A DNA stretch of 64,000 bases from Beggiatoa alba B18LD (GCF_000245015.1 NZ_JH600070.1:513594-577593), one strand, 5' to 3'; positions 9,367 through 18,769 are shown, counted from the stretch's first letter. The notes: generated by a model from the sequence alone, not told the origin. Numbers and translations: made by a program.

Positions 9367-9399
9367 AGGACTGCCAGTCCTTCGAGGACTGGCAGTCCT
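9367..9399. repeat. Perfect 15-bp-arm hairpin (REP-like)
   Basis: The arms aggactgccagtcct (9367-9381) and aggactggcagtcct (9385-9399) are exact reverse complements around a tcg loop. A single right-arm-type copy occurs at 31670-31684 and a partial one near 9570, so this is a dispersed palindromic unit. Placed 51 bp after hsdS, it could act as a terminator or mRNA-stabilising structure, but no T-run follows. Confidence 0.85.
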
Positions 9400-9474
9400 A
9401 AATCGTGCACCCCTCGCCAACTTTCCGCCAACATAATCCATTCACACAATCAACAAGTCTTTTAACATAAACTA

Positions 9475-9805
9475 TTAACGCGAGTACGGCGAGTTTTATA
9501 AAATAAAACAGAGACCTGTTAGGTTTTCAAAACCTAGCAGGTCTGTCGGAACACGCGAATCGGTTTGAAGGACTGGCAGGGACTACTCTCTTATTTTTTA
9601 TCAAGATTCATCAGACAAGATTAAAACCTTGTCTGAATCAGAATTTTCAGAATTAAAAAGACAAGAAAATTAAAAGAATAAAAAATTATGTTTTTAATTG
9701 TTTTTAATTCTGCTAATTCTGATTCAGACAAAAAAAGACCTGCTAGGTTTTCAAAACCTAACAGGTCTCTGTTTTATTTTATAAATCTCGCCGTACTCGC
9801 GTTAA
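9475..9805. repeat. MITE-like element B, copy 1, with 70-bp terminal inverted repeats
   Basis: 9475-9544 and 9736-9805 are inverted repeats with only two mismatches in 70. Both end in ttaacgcgagtacggcgag outward and in the aggttttcaaaacct hairpin inward. Between them is the gtctgaatcag...ctgattcagac pair surrounding an A+T-rich core with agacaagaaaattaaaag and two gtttttaatt units. The same core recurs at 23681-23885 and, reversed, at 31416-31623. No coding sequence is present, so it is non-autonomous. Confidence 0.85.
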
Positions 9806-9813
9806 ATTATTAA

Positions 9814-10518
9814 TTATTCGCGAGAGTCTTTAAACATCCGATAACCGCTTATCATGGTGCTGACCAGACTTTGACGGGACATAATGTCCTCACGAATCGC
9901 GGCGTAAATATGTATCATCACGAAAATTAATACTGCCCACATGCCTAGCTGGTGAAAAGTATGGACATCTTGGCTTTGTCCAACCAGTGGAATAAACCAG
10001 CCAAATAGGACATATTGCCAACTGCCTTCGCCCGTGCCTTCCGCGTATAAGGCAAATCCTGTCAGCATCATAAACGGTGAGCCTAAGGTGATGAAGAAAA
10101 ACATGGCGAGTTGTGCTAATGGGTTATGTCCAATGTATTTTTTGGGTTCTTTGGCAAGAAAGAAGTACCAACGTAATTCATAAATGACTTCTGACCACCA
10201 TTTGAGATTGAATATCGGTAGGATAAACAATTGTCTGGAGTGGTGATTGCCAAAAAATGCCCAGTATATCCGCGCAAAAAAGCCGATAGTGAAAATGTAG
10301 GCGGTGACAAAATGGGTAAAGCGGATATAACCCATGATGAAGTGTTCACTCGCTTCCCCGCCAATGCTGGGCAGGGGATGAGAGATTAAGTAGCCTGTAA
10401 TCATTAATATCGTGATGCACAGCGCGTTAATCCAGTGCCATAAACGCACAGGAATTTCATAGACATAAACCGATTGTACATAACGGAATTTCGGTTTTGT
10501 TTCTTCGGATGTTGCCAT
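9814..10518 (-). CDS. hyaC: Ni/Fe-hydrogenase b-type cytochrome subunit
   Basis: 234 residues. Membrane-anchoring dihaem cytochrome b that passes electrons from the hydrogenase small subunit to the quinone pool. Four hydrophobic segments are visible (about 28-45, 65-88, 130-152, 190-212), with candidate haem ligands in LWHW, RFTHF, HQLGMW and MIHIY, as in HyaC/HupC. A ribosome binding site (ggagg) lies just upstream. It is the third gene of hyaABC and begins 11 bp after hyaB. No hydrogenase maturation gene follows it; the operon ends in the repeat region. Confidence 0.94.
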   Translation of the reverse strand: MATSEETKPKFRYVQSVYVYEIPVRLWHWINALCITILMITGYLISHPLPSIGGEASEHFIMGYIRFTHFVTAYIFTIGFFARIYWAFFGNHHSRQLFILPIFNLKWWSEVIYELRWYFFLAKEPKKYIGHNPLAQLAMFFFITLGSPFMMLTGFALYAEGTGEGSWQYVLFGWFIPLVGQSQDVHTFHQLGMWAVLIFVMIHIYAAIREDIMSRQSLVSTMISGYRMFKDSRE

Positions 10519-10529
10519 GTGAACCTCCG

Positions 10530-12320
10530 TTATAAAACTTTGACTTTTGCCAGTTCTTGCCCGTCAGGGGAGATGACGTGGGTAGAGCAGGCTAAACAAG
10601 GGTCAAAACTGTGTAGTGTCCGTAAGATTTCTAAGGGTTGGTCAGCCACAGCGACGGGGGTGTCGAGTAGTGAGGCTTCGTATGCACCGATTTGTCCTTG
10701 TGGGTCACGCGGTGAGGCGTTCCATGTGGTAGGGACAACGGCTTGATAGTTGGCAATTTTGCCATTTTCAACGACAACCCAATGTCCTAGTGCACCACGT
10801 GGGGCTTCCCCGTAGCCAACCCCTTTGACTTTACCCCATAAGGTTGGGTCCCATTTTTCCATATTGGCGGTGTTGGAATCGCCTGCTTTGATGTTGGCAA
10901 TGAGTTTGTCGAATTGGCGACGCATTTCATGGGCTGACCAAGAGGCTTCTAAACCCCGCGCAGCGGTGCGTCCTAAGGTGGAAAACAGCGCGGTAACGGG
11001 TAGCCCTAAGTCGCTTAATAGTTTGTCGACGGGTTCTTTAAACTCGGGCATGTTTTTGGCGTAGCCGATGATGTAGCGAGCCAAAGGCCCGACTTCCATC
11101 GCGTGACCTTTCCAACGGGGGGATTTAATCCAAGAGTATTTGGCAGATTCGTCGATTTGTTCGATGTTGGTCTTTGTGCCTTTGGATTTGCTACCGAGTT
11201 CAAATTTTGGCTCAGTAACGCCGTCCCATGGGTGTAAGCCTTTGCTTTCATCGGCGTAGGCATACCATGAATGACTGACAAACTCTTGAATTTGGCTAGG
11301 GTCACGTAGGTCGACATCGTGAACGGTGGATAAGTCGCCGTTAAGAATCGCGCCTGCAGGCATTAACAGGCTCTTATTGGTGTAGTCGTTTGCAATATCA
11401 GGGAATTCACCATAAGACAGTACGTTTTTACCTGATAAACCACCGCCATATAACCAGTCTTTGTAAAACATGGCAATGGCTTTAAGGTCAGGGACATAGA
11501 CCTTGTCAATAAAGTCGATGGTTTGGTCGATGATACTGCTGACCATGTTGAGGCGTTCCATGTTAATCGCCCCGACCGCGCCCGTATTATCCAAGTTAAT
11601 TGCGCAGGGCATCCCGCCAACCAGCCAGTTAGGATGGGGATTTTTTCCACCGAATACAGTGTGAATTTTAACAATTTCTTTTTGGAAATCTAGGGCTTCT
11701 AAGTAATGCGCAACCGCCATTAAGTTGGCTTCGGGCGGTAGTTTATACGCAGGGTTGCCCCAGTAGCCATTCATGAATGGCCCTAGTTGTCCTGATTCGA
11801 CGAAAGCTTTTAAACGGGTTTGAATATCAAGGAAATATCCAGGGGAGGATAGGGGCCAACTGGAAATACTTTGGGCTAATTCAGAGGTTTTTTTCGGGTC
11901 GGCTTTTAACGCGCTAACGACATCGACCCAGTCTAATGCATGTAAATGATAAAAATGAACTAAATGGTCATGTGCGTATAAACAGAGTTGCATTAAGTTA
12001 CGAATGATATTCGCATTGGTTGGGATTTTAATCCCTGCTGCATCTTCTACCGCACGAACAGAGACAAGCGCGTGTGTGCCTGTACAAACGCCACAAATCC
12101 GCTCACAGAATGCCCAAGCATCGCGGGGGTCGCGCCCTTTTAAAATCACTTCTAAACCGCGCCACATTGTCCCCGTAGAAACGGCGTTACGAATGACGTT
12201 GTTTTCGTCTAAATTGACCTCACAACGCATATGCCCTTCGATACGGGTGACAGGGTCAACAACAACCCGTTTGCCACTATCATCTAAAGAAAACCCGTTA
12301 GGGGTTGTTACCACTGCCAT
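10530..12320 (-). CDS. hyaB: [NiFe]-hydrogenase large subunit, uptake type
   Basis: 596 residues. The catalytic subunit binding the NiFe(CN)2CO site and splitting H2. The N-terminal nickel ligands are in RICGVC (Cys76, Cys79) and the C-terminal ligands in DPCLACSTH (Cys575, Cys578). A 15-residue tail follows His581; in this family it is removed by a HyaD/HupD-type endopeptidase after nickel insertion. Strong overall similarity to E. coli HyaB. The ATG overlaps the hyaA stop (TAATG), so translation is coupled. It is exported with HyaA by the Tat route, as it has no signal of its own. Confidence 0.97.
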   Translation of the reverse strand: MAVVTTPNGFSLDDSGKRVVVDPVTRIEGHMRCEVNLDENNVIRNAVSTGTMWRGLEVILKGRDPRDAWAFCERICGVCTGTHALVSVRAVEDAAGIKIPTNANIIRNLMQLCLYAHDHLVHFYHLHALDWVDVVSALKADPKKTSELAQSISSWPLSSPGYFLDIQTRLKAFVESGQLGPFMNGYWGNPAYKLPPEANLMAVAHYLEALDFQKEIVKIHTVFGGKNPHPNWLVGGMPCAINLDNTGAVGAINMERLNMVSSIIDQTIDFIDKVYVPDLKAIAMFYKDWLYGGGLSGKNVLSYGEFPDIANDYTNKSLLMPAGAILNGDLSTVHDVDLRDPSQIQEFVSHSWYAYADESKGLHPWDGVTEPKFELGSKSKGTKTNIEQIDESAKYSWIKSPRWKGHAMEVGPLARYIIGYAKNMPEFKEPVDKLLSDLGLPVTALFSTLGRTAARGLEASWSAHEMRRQFDKLIANIKAGDSNTANMEKWDPTLWGKVKGVGYGEAPRGALGHWVVVENGKIANYQAVVPTTWNASPRDPQGQIGAYEASLLDTPVAVADQPLEILRTLHSFDPCLACSTHVISPDGQELAKVKVL

Positions 12321-13471
12321 TATTGTTCGCTCCTTTCTACTGCATTATCACTACTGTCTGTCGTTTGGATGGTGTTGCCTTTGCGGGCGCGTTGAATCGC
12401 GGTTGCGGCGATGTGGGCGACAATCGCACCACCCACTGCGCCAGCGGCAACCATGCCGACTTTATCCGCTTGGGCTTCAACACCGATGTGTTCGCCCATT
12501 TTGGCAGCCCCGTCGAAATAATGTCCGACATCGGTAACGCGGTCATAAAATGAGCCTTTATCCCAAAAGCCATCTTCAGAACAGCCAATACAGCCATGAC
12601 CTGAGCCAATCGGGAAAGATACGCCTTCATTCCAGCGCACAGTAGAACAAGCGTTATAAGTCGTCGGCCCTTTACAGCCGACTTTATACAAACAGTAACC
12701 TTTGCGAGCGTTTTCGTCGTCCCATGTTTCCACATATTGCCCTGCGTCAAAATGCGGACGGCGGTAGCATTTGTCGTGAATCCGTTGCCCATAGAACATT
12801 TTAGGACGACCTTGGCGGTCTAATTCGGGTAAACGTCCAAAGGTGAGCATATAAGTGACAACGCCAGTCATGACTTCTGCAATCGGTGGGCAACCAGGAA
12901 TTTTAATGACGGGTTTATCTAAAATGACTTTATGCACAGGGGTTGCTTGAGTGGGATTAGGCTTTGCGGCTTGCACACAGCCCCAAGAGGCACAAGAACC
13001 CCATGCAATAATGGCTTTCGCGCCTTCGGCAGCGCGTTTTAATTGTTCGACAAAGGGTTTTCCACCGATGATGCAATACATCCCATCTTCATTTAAGGGC
13101 GGATTACCTTCAACGGCAAGAATGTAATTGCCTTTATACTTGGTAATGGTTTCTTCTAAACAGGCTTCGGCTTGATGTCCAGCGGCAGCCATTAACGTAT
13201 CGTCATAATCCAATGACAACATGGAAAGCACCACATCCTTAGCGAGGGGATGCGCGGAGCGAATAAAGGATTCAGAGCAACAGGTACATTCTAAGCCGTG
13301 TAACCAAACGACAGGGGTACGTGGTTTAGTTTCCATTGCATGAGCAATTTGTCCGACATATTCGGGCCCTAAACCCAATGCGGCAGCAGTTAGACTGCAA
13401 AATTTGAGGAAACTCCGCCGAGTGATGCCTTGTCGGCGCATCACCTCGTAGTAGGTATCAGTTGTGGACAT
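12320..13471 (-). CDS. hyaA: [NiFe]-hydrogenase small subunit, O2-tolerant group 1d type
   Basis: 383 residues. The Fe-S electron-transfer subunit. A Tat signal is clear: TRRSFLK (residues 17-23), a hydrophobic stretch and AHA cleavage near 45. The proximal cluster region has ECTCC (Cys62, Cys64, Cys65), and WGSCASWGC further on supplies a second extra Cys. These supernumerary cysteines define the [4Fe-3S] cluster of O2-tolerant enzymes such as E. coli Hyd-1. A C-terminal hydrophobic helix (about 335-355) anchors the subunit next to HyaC. First gene of hyaABC; ribosome binding site aggaaaacc upstream. The promoter should lie between 13472 and about 13830. Confidence 0.97.
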   Translation of the reverse strand: MSTTDTYYEVMRRQGITRRSFLKFCSLTAAALGLGPEYVGQIAHAMETKPRTPVVWLHGLECTCCSESFIRSAHPLAKDVVLSMLSLDYDDTLMAAAGHQAEACLEETITKYKGNYILAVEGNPPLNEDGMYCIIGGKPFVEQLKRAAEGAKAIIAWGSCASWGCVQAAKPNPTQATPVHKVILDKPVIKIPGCPPIAEVMTGVVTYMLTFGRLPELDRQGRPKMFYGQRIHDKCYRRPHFDAGQYVETWDDENARKGYCLYKVGCKGPTTYNACSTVRWNEGVSFPIGSGHGCIGCSEDGFWDKGSFYDRVTDVGHYFDGAAKMGEHIGVEAQADKVGMVAAGAVGGAIVAHIAATAIQRARKGNTIQTTDSSDNAVERSEQ

Positions 13472-14010
13472 GGTGGTTTTCCTAGTTCAAAGACTTTTTG
13501 AAAATGCCTTACACACTTGTTATTAGGCATTGAGTTATCACAAGCGTATAAATGAAACAGATGAGGTACTCACTATAAAGAAAGTGAACCCTGTTAATCA
13601 ATCTGAATTTTTAAGGGAGAAAAGAATAGAATTCCTGAGTTTTTTGCTCTATTTTTAGCGAGGATAATAGTTGATTTTAATAATAGGTTATATGGATTTT
13701 ATTTTTTAAAATAAATGAGTTACCAGTTAAAAAGGCTTAATAGTGCGCTAACTTATCTTGTTTTATGCGTTACGAAGTGAAACACGTAGAAAAGAACGAT
13801 ATGGTTGTACTAAACCAGAGTCCTATTTTTGTCTGAATCAGAATTTTCAGAATTAGCAGGATTAAAAAGCGTGATTCACCTGACTTTTTGGTTTGAGGGT
13901 TTTAAATCCTGTTAATCCTGATTCAGACAAGCTGTTGTCTTTTTTTAAAAGAAACTCGCCGAACTGTCGTCGAGAGCCATCGTATCGGGTGAAAATACAA
14001 TGTCCTGCAT
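13472..14010. other. 539-bp intergenic gap upstream of hyaA
   Basis: There is no gene. The first 350 bp upstream of hyaA is A+T-rich and must hold its promoter; I could not assign a sigma-70 or sigma-54 box with confidence. A short inverted pair (atgcctt / aaggcat-like, about 13503-13531) lies 30-60 bp upstream of hyaA. The distal part is repeat element A copy 1 and its flank (13829-13965). Confidence 0.8.
13829..13965 (-). repeat. MITE-like element A, copy 1 (flank on the opposite side)
   Basis: The 102-bp core (13829-13930) begins ttgtctgaatcagaatt and ends aatcctgattcagacaa, so its ends are imperfect inverted repeats. It contains 9-bp units (gaattttca, gaattagca, ggattaaaa) and the conserved middle cacctgactttttggttt. 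The flank gctgttgtcttttttt...ctcgccgaact (13931-13965) lies to the right and is the reverse complement of the flank found to the left of copies 2 and 3. The core itself has the same orientation as in those copies. Confidence 0.85.
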
Positions 14011-15165
14011 TTATTCCCACAGTGACCAGAAGTAATCTATTGATTGTTGAAACCAGTTGCCTGTATTGACATTGTTTAATGCAATAATGGGACGTTCTGC
14101 AATAGCTTGGTTGGCAATGCGAATAATTAAACGTCCATAAGTTGCGCCCGCACTGACAGGCGCAATAATTTTACCGTTTAACTGGATACTCGCACTTAAT
14201 TGGGCATATTGTCCTTTCGGAATTGTAATATAAAGAGAATCTGCTAAACCTAAAGCCACTTGTCCGACTTCTCCTTGCCAGACTTTTTCATTATTTAAGG
14301 CTTGTCTGGGTTTATAAAGTTCGTAAGTTTCAAAAAAGCGGAAGCCGTATTCCAGCATTTTTTGATTTTCATCAGCACGTTCTGTTCTGCCTGCTGTGCC
14401 CATAATAACGCCAATTAAACGCATTTCTCCTCGTTTAGCAGAGGCGATTAGGCAATAGCCTGCTGTTTCGGTATAGCCTGTTTTTACCCCATCAACGCTG
14501 GCATCTCGCCATAATAATAAATTGCGATTTGTTTGTGTGATGTTGTTGTAAGCAAACTCTTTTTCTGAGTAGTAGCGGTAATATTCTGGAAAATCTCGAA
14601 TTAAGGCTTTTGCCATATAGGCAAGGTCGCGCGTAGTGCTGTAATGATTTTCTACGGGTAAGCCCGTGGTATTGGCATAACGGGTATTTTTAAGCCCTAA
14701 CTGTTGTGCTTTGCGGTTCATCAGGTCGACAAAGGTTTCTTCAGAACTGCTGACGTATTCCGCAAGCGCGACGCTGGCATCATTGCCTGATTGGATAATC
14801 ATGCCTTTGATTAAAGACTCTAGCGGTACACGACTGTTGACTTCAACATACATGCGTGAACCTGACATTTTCCATGCTTTTTCGCTAATCAAGACTTCAT
14901 CGGTCAATTTAATCCGCCCTGTTTTTAAGGCTTCAAAGACGATATAAGCCGTCATGAGTTTGGTTAGGCTTGCGGGGTCTATACGTTCATCTGCGCCTTT
15001 TTCCATCAAAATGGCATCGCTGTGAAAATCTAGTAAGAAGTAGTTGCGTGCGGATAAGGTTGGTGGCGTTGGGGCAAGGTTCGTAATGGATTCAGCGTGA
15101 CTTATCCATGGGTATATCAATAAACCCAGTAATAAGAGGCTGTAAAATCTTCGCAAAATCATCAT
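14011..15165 (-). CDS. dacA: D-alanyl-D-alanine carboxypeptidase (PBP5/6 type)
   Basis: 384 residues from the ATG at 15165; a GTG at 15174 would add three. It trims the terminal D-Ala from peptidoglycan pentapeptides in the periplasm. Signal peptide ends near SHA. Penicillin-binding motifs: SLTK with the nucleophile Ser (residue 66 from this start), SGN (about 126-128) and KTG in VKTGYTE. A PBP5_C-like beta domain and a C-terminal amphipathic helix (WFQQSIDYFWSLWE) for membrane attachment follow. It is last of the cluster rodA-mltB-rlpA-dacA, all on the minus strand, a classic gammaproteobacterial order. Confidence 0.95.
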   Translation of the reverse strand: MMILRRFYSLLLLGLLIYPWISHAESITNLAPTPPTLSARNYFLLDFHSDAILMEKGADERIDPASLTKLMTAYIVFEALKTGRIKLTDEVLISEKAWKMSGSRMYVEVNSRVPLESLIKGMIIQSGNDASVALAEYVSSSEETFVDLMNRKAQQLGLKNTRYANTTGLPVENHYSTTRDLAYMAKALIRDFPEYYRYYSEKEFAYNNITQTNRNLLLWRDASVDGVKTGYTETAGYCLIASAKRGEMRLIGVIMGTAGRTERADENQKMLEYGFRFFETYELYKPRQALNNEKVWQGEVGQVALGLADSLYITIPKGQYAQLSASIQLNGKIIAPVSAGATYGRLIIRIANQAIAERPIIALNNVNTGNWFQQSIDYFWSLWE

Positions 15166-15236
15166 GATGGTCACTTTAATTTTAAAGTAAAAAGGGGTTT
15201 ACCTATCTTTGCAGGATTAATGCCCATATTGCCTGA

Positions 15237-15731
15237 TTAAGGTGTACTGAGCAGGCGGATATTGACAAGGCGATTTGCTTGATTTATCAGCCCAATTCGT
15301 TTTGCTGCGTCATAGGCAAGACGAATATTTGTCTGGTTATCAGTCAATCTGTCGTTAATCGTCACAATCACGCTTTGTCCTGTTTGTAGGGAAGTGACTT
15401 GAACACGGCTATATAAGGGTAATGTTGCATGGGCAGCCGTCATTTTGTATAAGTCGTAAACTTCGCCGCTGGCTGTTTTCATCCCATGTACGCCTAAATC
15501 GTACCAACTGGCATTTCCACGGGTTTGATAATTCACGGGTTGGGTAATCGTTGGCGTGGTTGTTCGAGTAGCGGGGTTAGGTAAGGTTGTTGTTGCCGAG
15601 CTAGCGGGGGGATTGGCAACGGATGAGCGGGGAGCGGGCGTAACGGTGTGCGTTGGTGTTGTATTGGCACAACTGCTGAGACCAAAAGCTAAAAGGGTTA
15701 ATAAACTTAAAAAATTAGTGCGCTTGTCCAT
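15237..15731 (-). CDS. rlpA: RlpA-family septal ring lytic transglycosylase, lipoprotein
   Basis: 164 residues from the ATG at 15731. A TTG at 15746 is also open, but the ATG places a proper lipoprotein signal: hydrophobic stretch then LSSC with Cys21 as the lipidated residue. A Pro/Thr/Ala-rich linker (about 22-65) leads to a double-psi beta-barrel domain (GNASWYDLGVHGMKTASGE ... TINDRL). RlpA acts on denuded glycan strands at the division site. The usual C-terminal SPOR domain is absent, so it cannot be targeted to septal glycans by its own SPOR module. Its start overlaps the end of mltB by 17 bp. Confidence 0.9.
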   Translation of the reverse strand: MDKRTNFLSLLTLLAFGLSSCANTTPTHTVTPAPRSSVANPPASSATTTLPNPATRTTTPTITQPVNYQTRGNASWYDLGVHGMKTASGEVYDLYKMTAAHATLPLYSRVQVTSLQTGQSVIVTINDRLTDNQTNIRLAYDAAKRIGLINQANRLVNIRLLSTP

Positions 15732-16713
15732 AATACAATGTTGCAATGTCGGTGGCTAATTGATAAACCGCCATCGCGTAGCGGTTACTCCGATTGTAGC
15801 GGGTGATAACAAAAAAGTTGTTTAATCCAAACCAATAGGCTTTCCCTTGTTCAGTTTCTAAATCAATTAAAAGCCCTAATGTTTGGTCGGGTAAATCGCC
15901 ATAAAATAGCAAGCCATTTTGTTTAAACCAGCCTAAAGAACGATTCATTTTAAAATCCAGACTTAACAAGGTTTTTTCCGCGTCGGGGCGTACTTGCGTT
16001 GCAATCATGACGGGTTGTCGAGTTTGCCAGCCATGTTGTTTGAAATAATTGGCAACACTTCCAATTGCATCGGTTGGATTTGTCCAAATATTGCGATGTC
16101 CATCGTTGTCGAAATCGACGGCATAGTTGCGAAAACTACTGGGCATAAATTGCCCTAAACCCATCGCGCCTGCATAAGAGCCTTTTAAACTTAAAGGGTT
16201 AATTCTTTCATCTCGAGTTAAGAGTAGAAAATTTTCTAATTCACCTCGAAAGTAGTCGGCACGGCGCGGATAATTAAAAGCCAGTGTTACGAGTGCGTCT
16301 AACACTCGATAACTGCCCATGTTTTGCCCGTAAAACGTTTCTACGCCAATAATCGCAACAATGAATTCAGCAGGAACGCCATATACTTGTTCTGCACGTT
16401 GTAAAGCCGCTGCATTTTCTTGCCAAAAGGCAACCCCGCCATTAATGCGTTTGTCATTAATAAATATTTTGCGGTATTCATACCACGGGCGGGCTTTGCC
16501 TGATTTTGGTGGGGTAATGGCTTTGATAATGCTTTGTTTGACTTCGGCTTGTGCGAGTAAGCGATTGAGGGAGGCATAATCAAAACCGTGTTGATTTACC
16601 ATATCCGCAATAAATTCCGCTTGTGTGGTCGCAAAACTATTAAGACTATAGAAACTGAGTAAAAGACTCAGTCCAATTGATTGGATAAAAGCTAAGGAAA
16701 AGTGTTTATTCAT
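15715..16713 (-). CDS. mltB: Lytic murein transglycosylase B
   Basis: 332 residues. Cleaves the MurNAc-GlcNAc bond with formation of 1,6-anhydro ends. Signal sequence 1-29 ending ATT; no lipobox Cys, so it is probably periplasmic rather than lipid-anchored. SLT_2 domain with catalytic Glu125 in IGVETFYGQ, and the GAMGLGQFMPSS motif that lines the active site. The DFDNDGHRNIWTNPTDAIGSVANYF segment matches the Slt35 EF-hand-like region. Lies between rodA and rlpA. Confidence 0.95.
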   Translation of the reverse strand: MNKHFSLAFIQSIGLSLLLSFYSLNSFATTQAEFIADMVNQHGFDYASLNRLLAQAEVKQSIIKAITPPKSGKARPWYEYRKIFINDKRINGGVAFWQENAAALQRAEQVYGVPAEFIVAIIGVETFYGQNMGSYRVLDALVTLAFNYPRRADYFRGELENFLLLTRDERINPLSLKGSYAGAMGLGQFMPSSFRNYAVDFDNDGHRNIWTNPTDAIGSVANYFKQHGWQTRQPVMIATQVRPDAEKTLLSLDFKMNRSLGWFKQNGLLFYGDLPDQTLGLLIDLETEQGKAYWFGLNNFFVITRYNRSNRYAMAVYQLATDIATLYYGQAH

Positions 16714-16768
16714 GATGGAATACAGTCAAGAAATAACCGTGAATGTGTACTGTCAGTTTTAAGAATAA

Positions 16769-17863
16769 TCAGTTCGACAACAGTCGTTTATGTGTGTGTA
16801 CCCCCATTAACAGTCCAAAACCAGCCATCAGTGTTACAACAGAAGTACCACCGTAACTAATCATGGGTAGTGGTACACCGACAACAGGAAAAATACCTGT
16901 TACCATTCCCATATTGATAAAAATGTAAATAAAGAAAGTCAGGATTAAGCTACCTGCTAATAGGCGAGAAAAACTGCCTTGTGCTTGTGCGGCAATTATC
17001 ATGCCTCGTGTGAGAATAAAAATATAAACTGATAGTAGTAAAAGAATCCCTAATAGCCCAAATTCTTCGGAATAAACTGCAAAAATAAAGTCGGTGGAGC
17101 GTTCAGGTAAAAATTCTAAATGGGATTGTGTGCCATTTAACCAGCCTTTGCCATAAATCCCGCCTGAGCCAATGGCGATTTGTGATTGAATGATATGGTA
17201 GCCTGTGCCTAAAGGGTCGGCTTCAGGGTTTAATAAGGTTAAAACCCGTTGCCGTTGATAGTCATGCATCACATTCCAAAGGGCATAACCTGCAACGGGT
17301 GCGATAGCTAATAAGCTGAAAATCAATTTCCATGGAATCCCCCCCAATAACAGGACAAATGTCCCCGCCGCGCCTACTAATAAGGCTGTTCCTAAATCAG
17401 GTTGTTTGGCAATTAATAACATGGGGACAGCTATCAATAGCGTTGCAATGGCTAAACGAAAATAGGTCGGCGGTAATGGGCGGTCAGCAACAAACCAAAC
17501 AACCATTAAAGGAACGGCTAATTTCATTAATTCCGACGGTTGAAAGCGTACAATACCAAAATCTAACCAACGTTGTGCCCCTTTGCTGATGTCGCCGATT
17601 AAAATCACTGCAATGAGCATAATCACGCCAGCTAGATAAATCCAAGGAACCCAACGTATTAATTGCTGAGGGTGAATCTGTGCAATGATAAACATCACGC
17701 CGAATCCTAATAAAATTCGTAATGCTTGTTTAAAGACAAGGTCTAAATCTTGCCCATCAGCACTGTAAACAACCACAAGACCGATGGAAGCTAAGATAAT
17801 AAGACCAAATAATAAGGGTTTATCTAAGTGTAAAAAATGCGTGGTGTTCAGATTGGTTTGCAT
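16769..17863 (-). CDS. rodA: Rod-shape SEDS glycosyltransferase RodA
   Basis: 364 residues from the ATG at 17863 (a GTG at 17872 would add three). Polymerises lipid II into glycan strands for side-wall growth, as partner of PBP2. About ten membrane segments; characteristic SEDS motifs WLDFGIVRFQPSELMK, the periplasmic loop ending FLPERSTDFIFAVYSEEFG and the C-terminal PMISYGGTSV. Heads the rodA-mltB-rlpA-dacA cluster. The PBP2 gene mrdA and mreBCD, which commonly precede rodA, are not in this window. Confidence 0.96.
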   Translation of the reverse strand: MQTNLNTTHFLHLDKPLLFGLIILASIGLVVVYSADGQDLDLVFKQALRILLGFGVMFIIAQIHPQQLIRWVPWIYLAGVIMLIAVILIGDISKGAQRWLDFGIVRFQPSELMKLAVPLMVVWFVADRPLPPTYFRLAIATLLIAVPMLLIAKQPDLGTALLVGAAGTFVLLLGGIPWKLIFSLLAIAPVAGYALWNVMHDYQRQRVLTLLNPEADPLGTGYHIIQSQIAIGSGGIYGKGWLNGTQSHLEFLPERSTDFIFAVYSEEFGLLGILLLLSVYIFILTRGMIIAAQAQGSFSRLLAGSLILTFFIYIFINMGMVTGIFPVVGVPLPMISYGGTSVVTLMAGFGLLMGVHTHKRLLSN

Positions 17864-17968
17864 GACAGGCACAGACCATCGGGAATTAAGGATACAATGT
17901 TACTATTGTATCCTGTTTTATTTGTGGATTGACGCTTAACAAACGGATTGATTATTTAAGCCTTGTTT

Positions 17969-18769
17969 TTATAAACGGCAATTAGGCGTTCTGCCTTGTT
18001 TTTTTGCGGTCTCATATAATTGCATAGCTTGTGGCATGGCATTAGATAATTGTTGAATACGGGTTTCGTGGGCGGGGTGGGTTGATAAAAACTCTGGAGG
18101 CTGTCCTTGACTGGCGGCTGACATGTTTTGCCAGAGTTGAATACTTTGGCGAGGGTCAAACCCTGCATTTGCCATCAATTGCAAGCCGATAATATCCGCT
18201 TCACTTTCTTGCGTGCGTCCATAAGGTAATAACACGCCAAATTGTGCGCCAACACCTAACGCTGCCATGGTCAATTGAGCGGTTTGTGATTGTGGATTAG
18301 ACAGTGACGCTTGCACCGCTTGTAACCCTGTTTGTAACAAGGTTTCTTGAGAGACACGTTCATTGCCATGTTGTGCTAACACATGCCCAATTTCATGCCC
18401 GATGACTGCAGCTAACTGGTGCTGATTATTTGCAACGGGTAAAAGCCCTGTATAAACCCCGATTTTTCCACCAGGTAAGGCAAAAGCGTTTACTGATTCA
18501 TCATCTTGAAATACAGCAACTTCCCAGTTTTGTACATTACTATTTGTCACTCTCACGATAGCATTGGTAATACAAGACACATAAGTCTGTTTACGCTTAT
18601 CTGTCGATAAAGGCGTTTCTTGCTTTAAGTTCTCAAACGTTTGCAAGCCCATTTTATCCATTTCATCAGCAGGCATAAAAACCAACTGATTACGTCCTAA
18701 GGGAGATGTTGCACAACTGTTTAAGAAAAGTAGCCCCCCTAAGAGCCAACATCTTTTTTGGTTCATCAT
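17969..18769 (-). CDS. M48-family zinc metalloprotease, lipoprotein
   Basis: 266 residues from the ATG at 18769, chosen because a ribosome binding site (tgaggtt) lies just upstream; an ATG at 18781 is in frame but would put that site inside the gene. Lipoprotein signal with LNSC (Cys19). Zinc motif HEIGHVLAQH (His125, Glu126, His129) and third ligand in ESEADIIG. This is the LoiP/YcaL/Oma1-like group that degrades misassembled outer-membrane proteins. Its position next to lptD is suggestive, since BepA and YcaL act on stalled LptD in E. coli, but this link is inference. Confidence 0.92.
   Translation of the reverse strand: MMNQKRCWLLGGLLFLNSCATSPLGRNQLVFMPADEMDKMGLQTFENLKQETPLSTDKRKQTYVSCITNAIVRVTNSNVQNWEVAVFQDDESVNAFALPGGKIGVYTGLLPVANNQHQLAAVIGHEIGHVLAQHGNERVSQETLLQTGLQAVQASLSNPQSQTAQLTMAALGVGAQFGVLLPYGRTQESEADIIGLQLMANAGFDPRQSIQLWQNMSAASQGQPPEFLSTHPAHETRIQQLSNAMPQAMQLYETAKKQGRTPNCRL

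Larger units (their letters stand above)
9316..9813. other. 498-bp intergenic gap filled with fold-back repeats
   Basis: There is no gene here. From left to right it holds a 15-bp-arm hairpin (9367-9399), the left arm of a 70-bp inverted repeat (9475-9544), a partial 'ggactggcag' copy near 9570, a small hairpin at 9612-9635 (cagacaag/cttgtctg), a gtctgaatcag...ctgattcagac inverted pair (9631-9729), and the right 70-bp arm (9736-9805). It lies between the convergent ends of hsdS (+) and the hydrogenase operon (-) and may also provide transcription stops for both. Confidence 0.85.

Noticed and set aside
12004..12553. Plus-strand frames of 177 and 82 codons across hyaA/hyaB
   Set aside because: Antisense shadows of strongly conserved hydrogenase genes with no recognisable protein features.
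13829..13930. 9-bp periodic repeats considered as a CRISPR or iteron origin
   Set aside because: Units are too short and contiguous for CRISPR; no replication gene or DnaA-box cluster accompanies them, and the same sequence occurs in at least six places.
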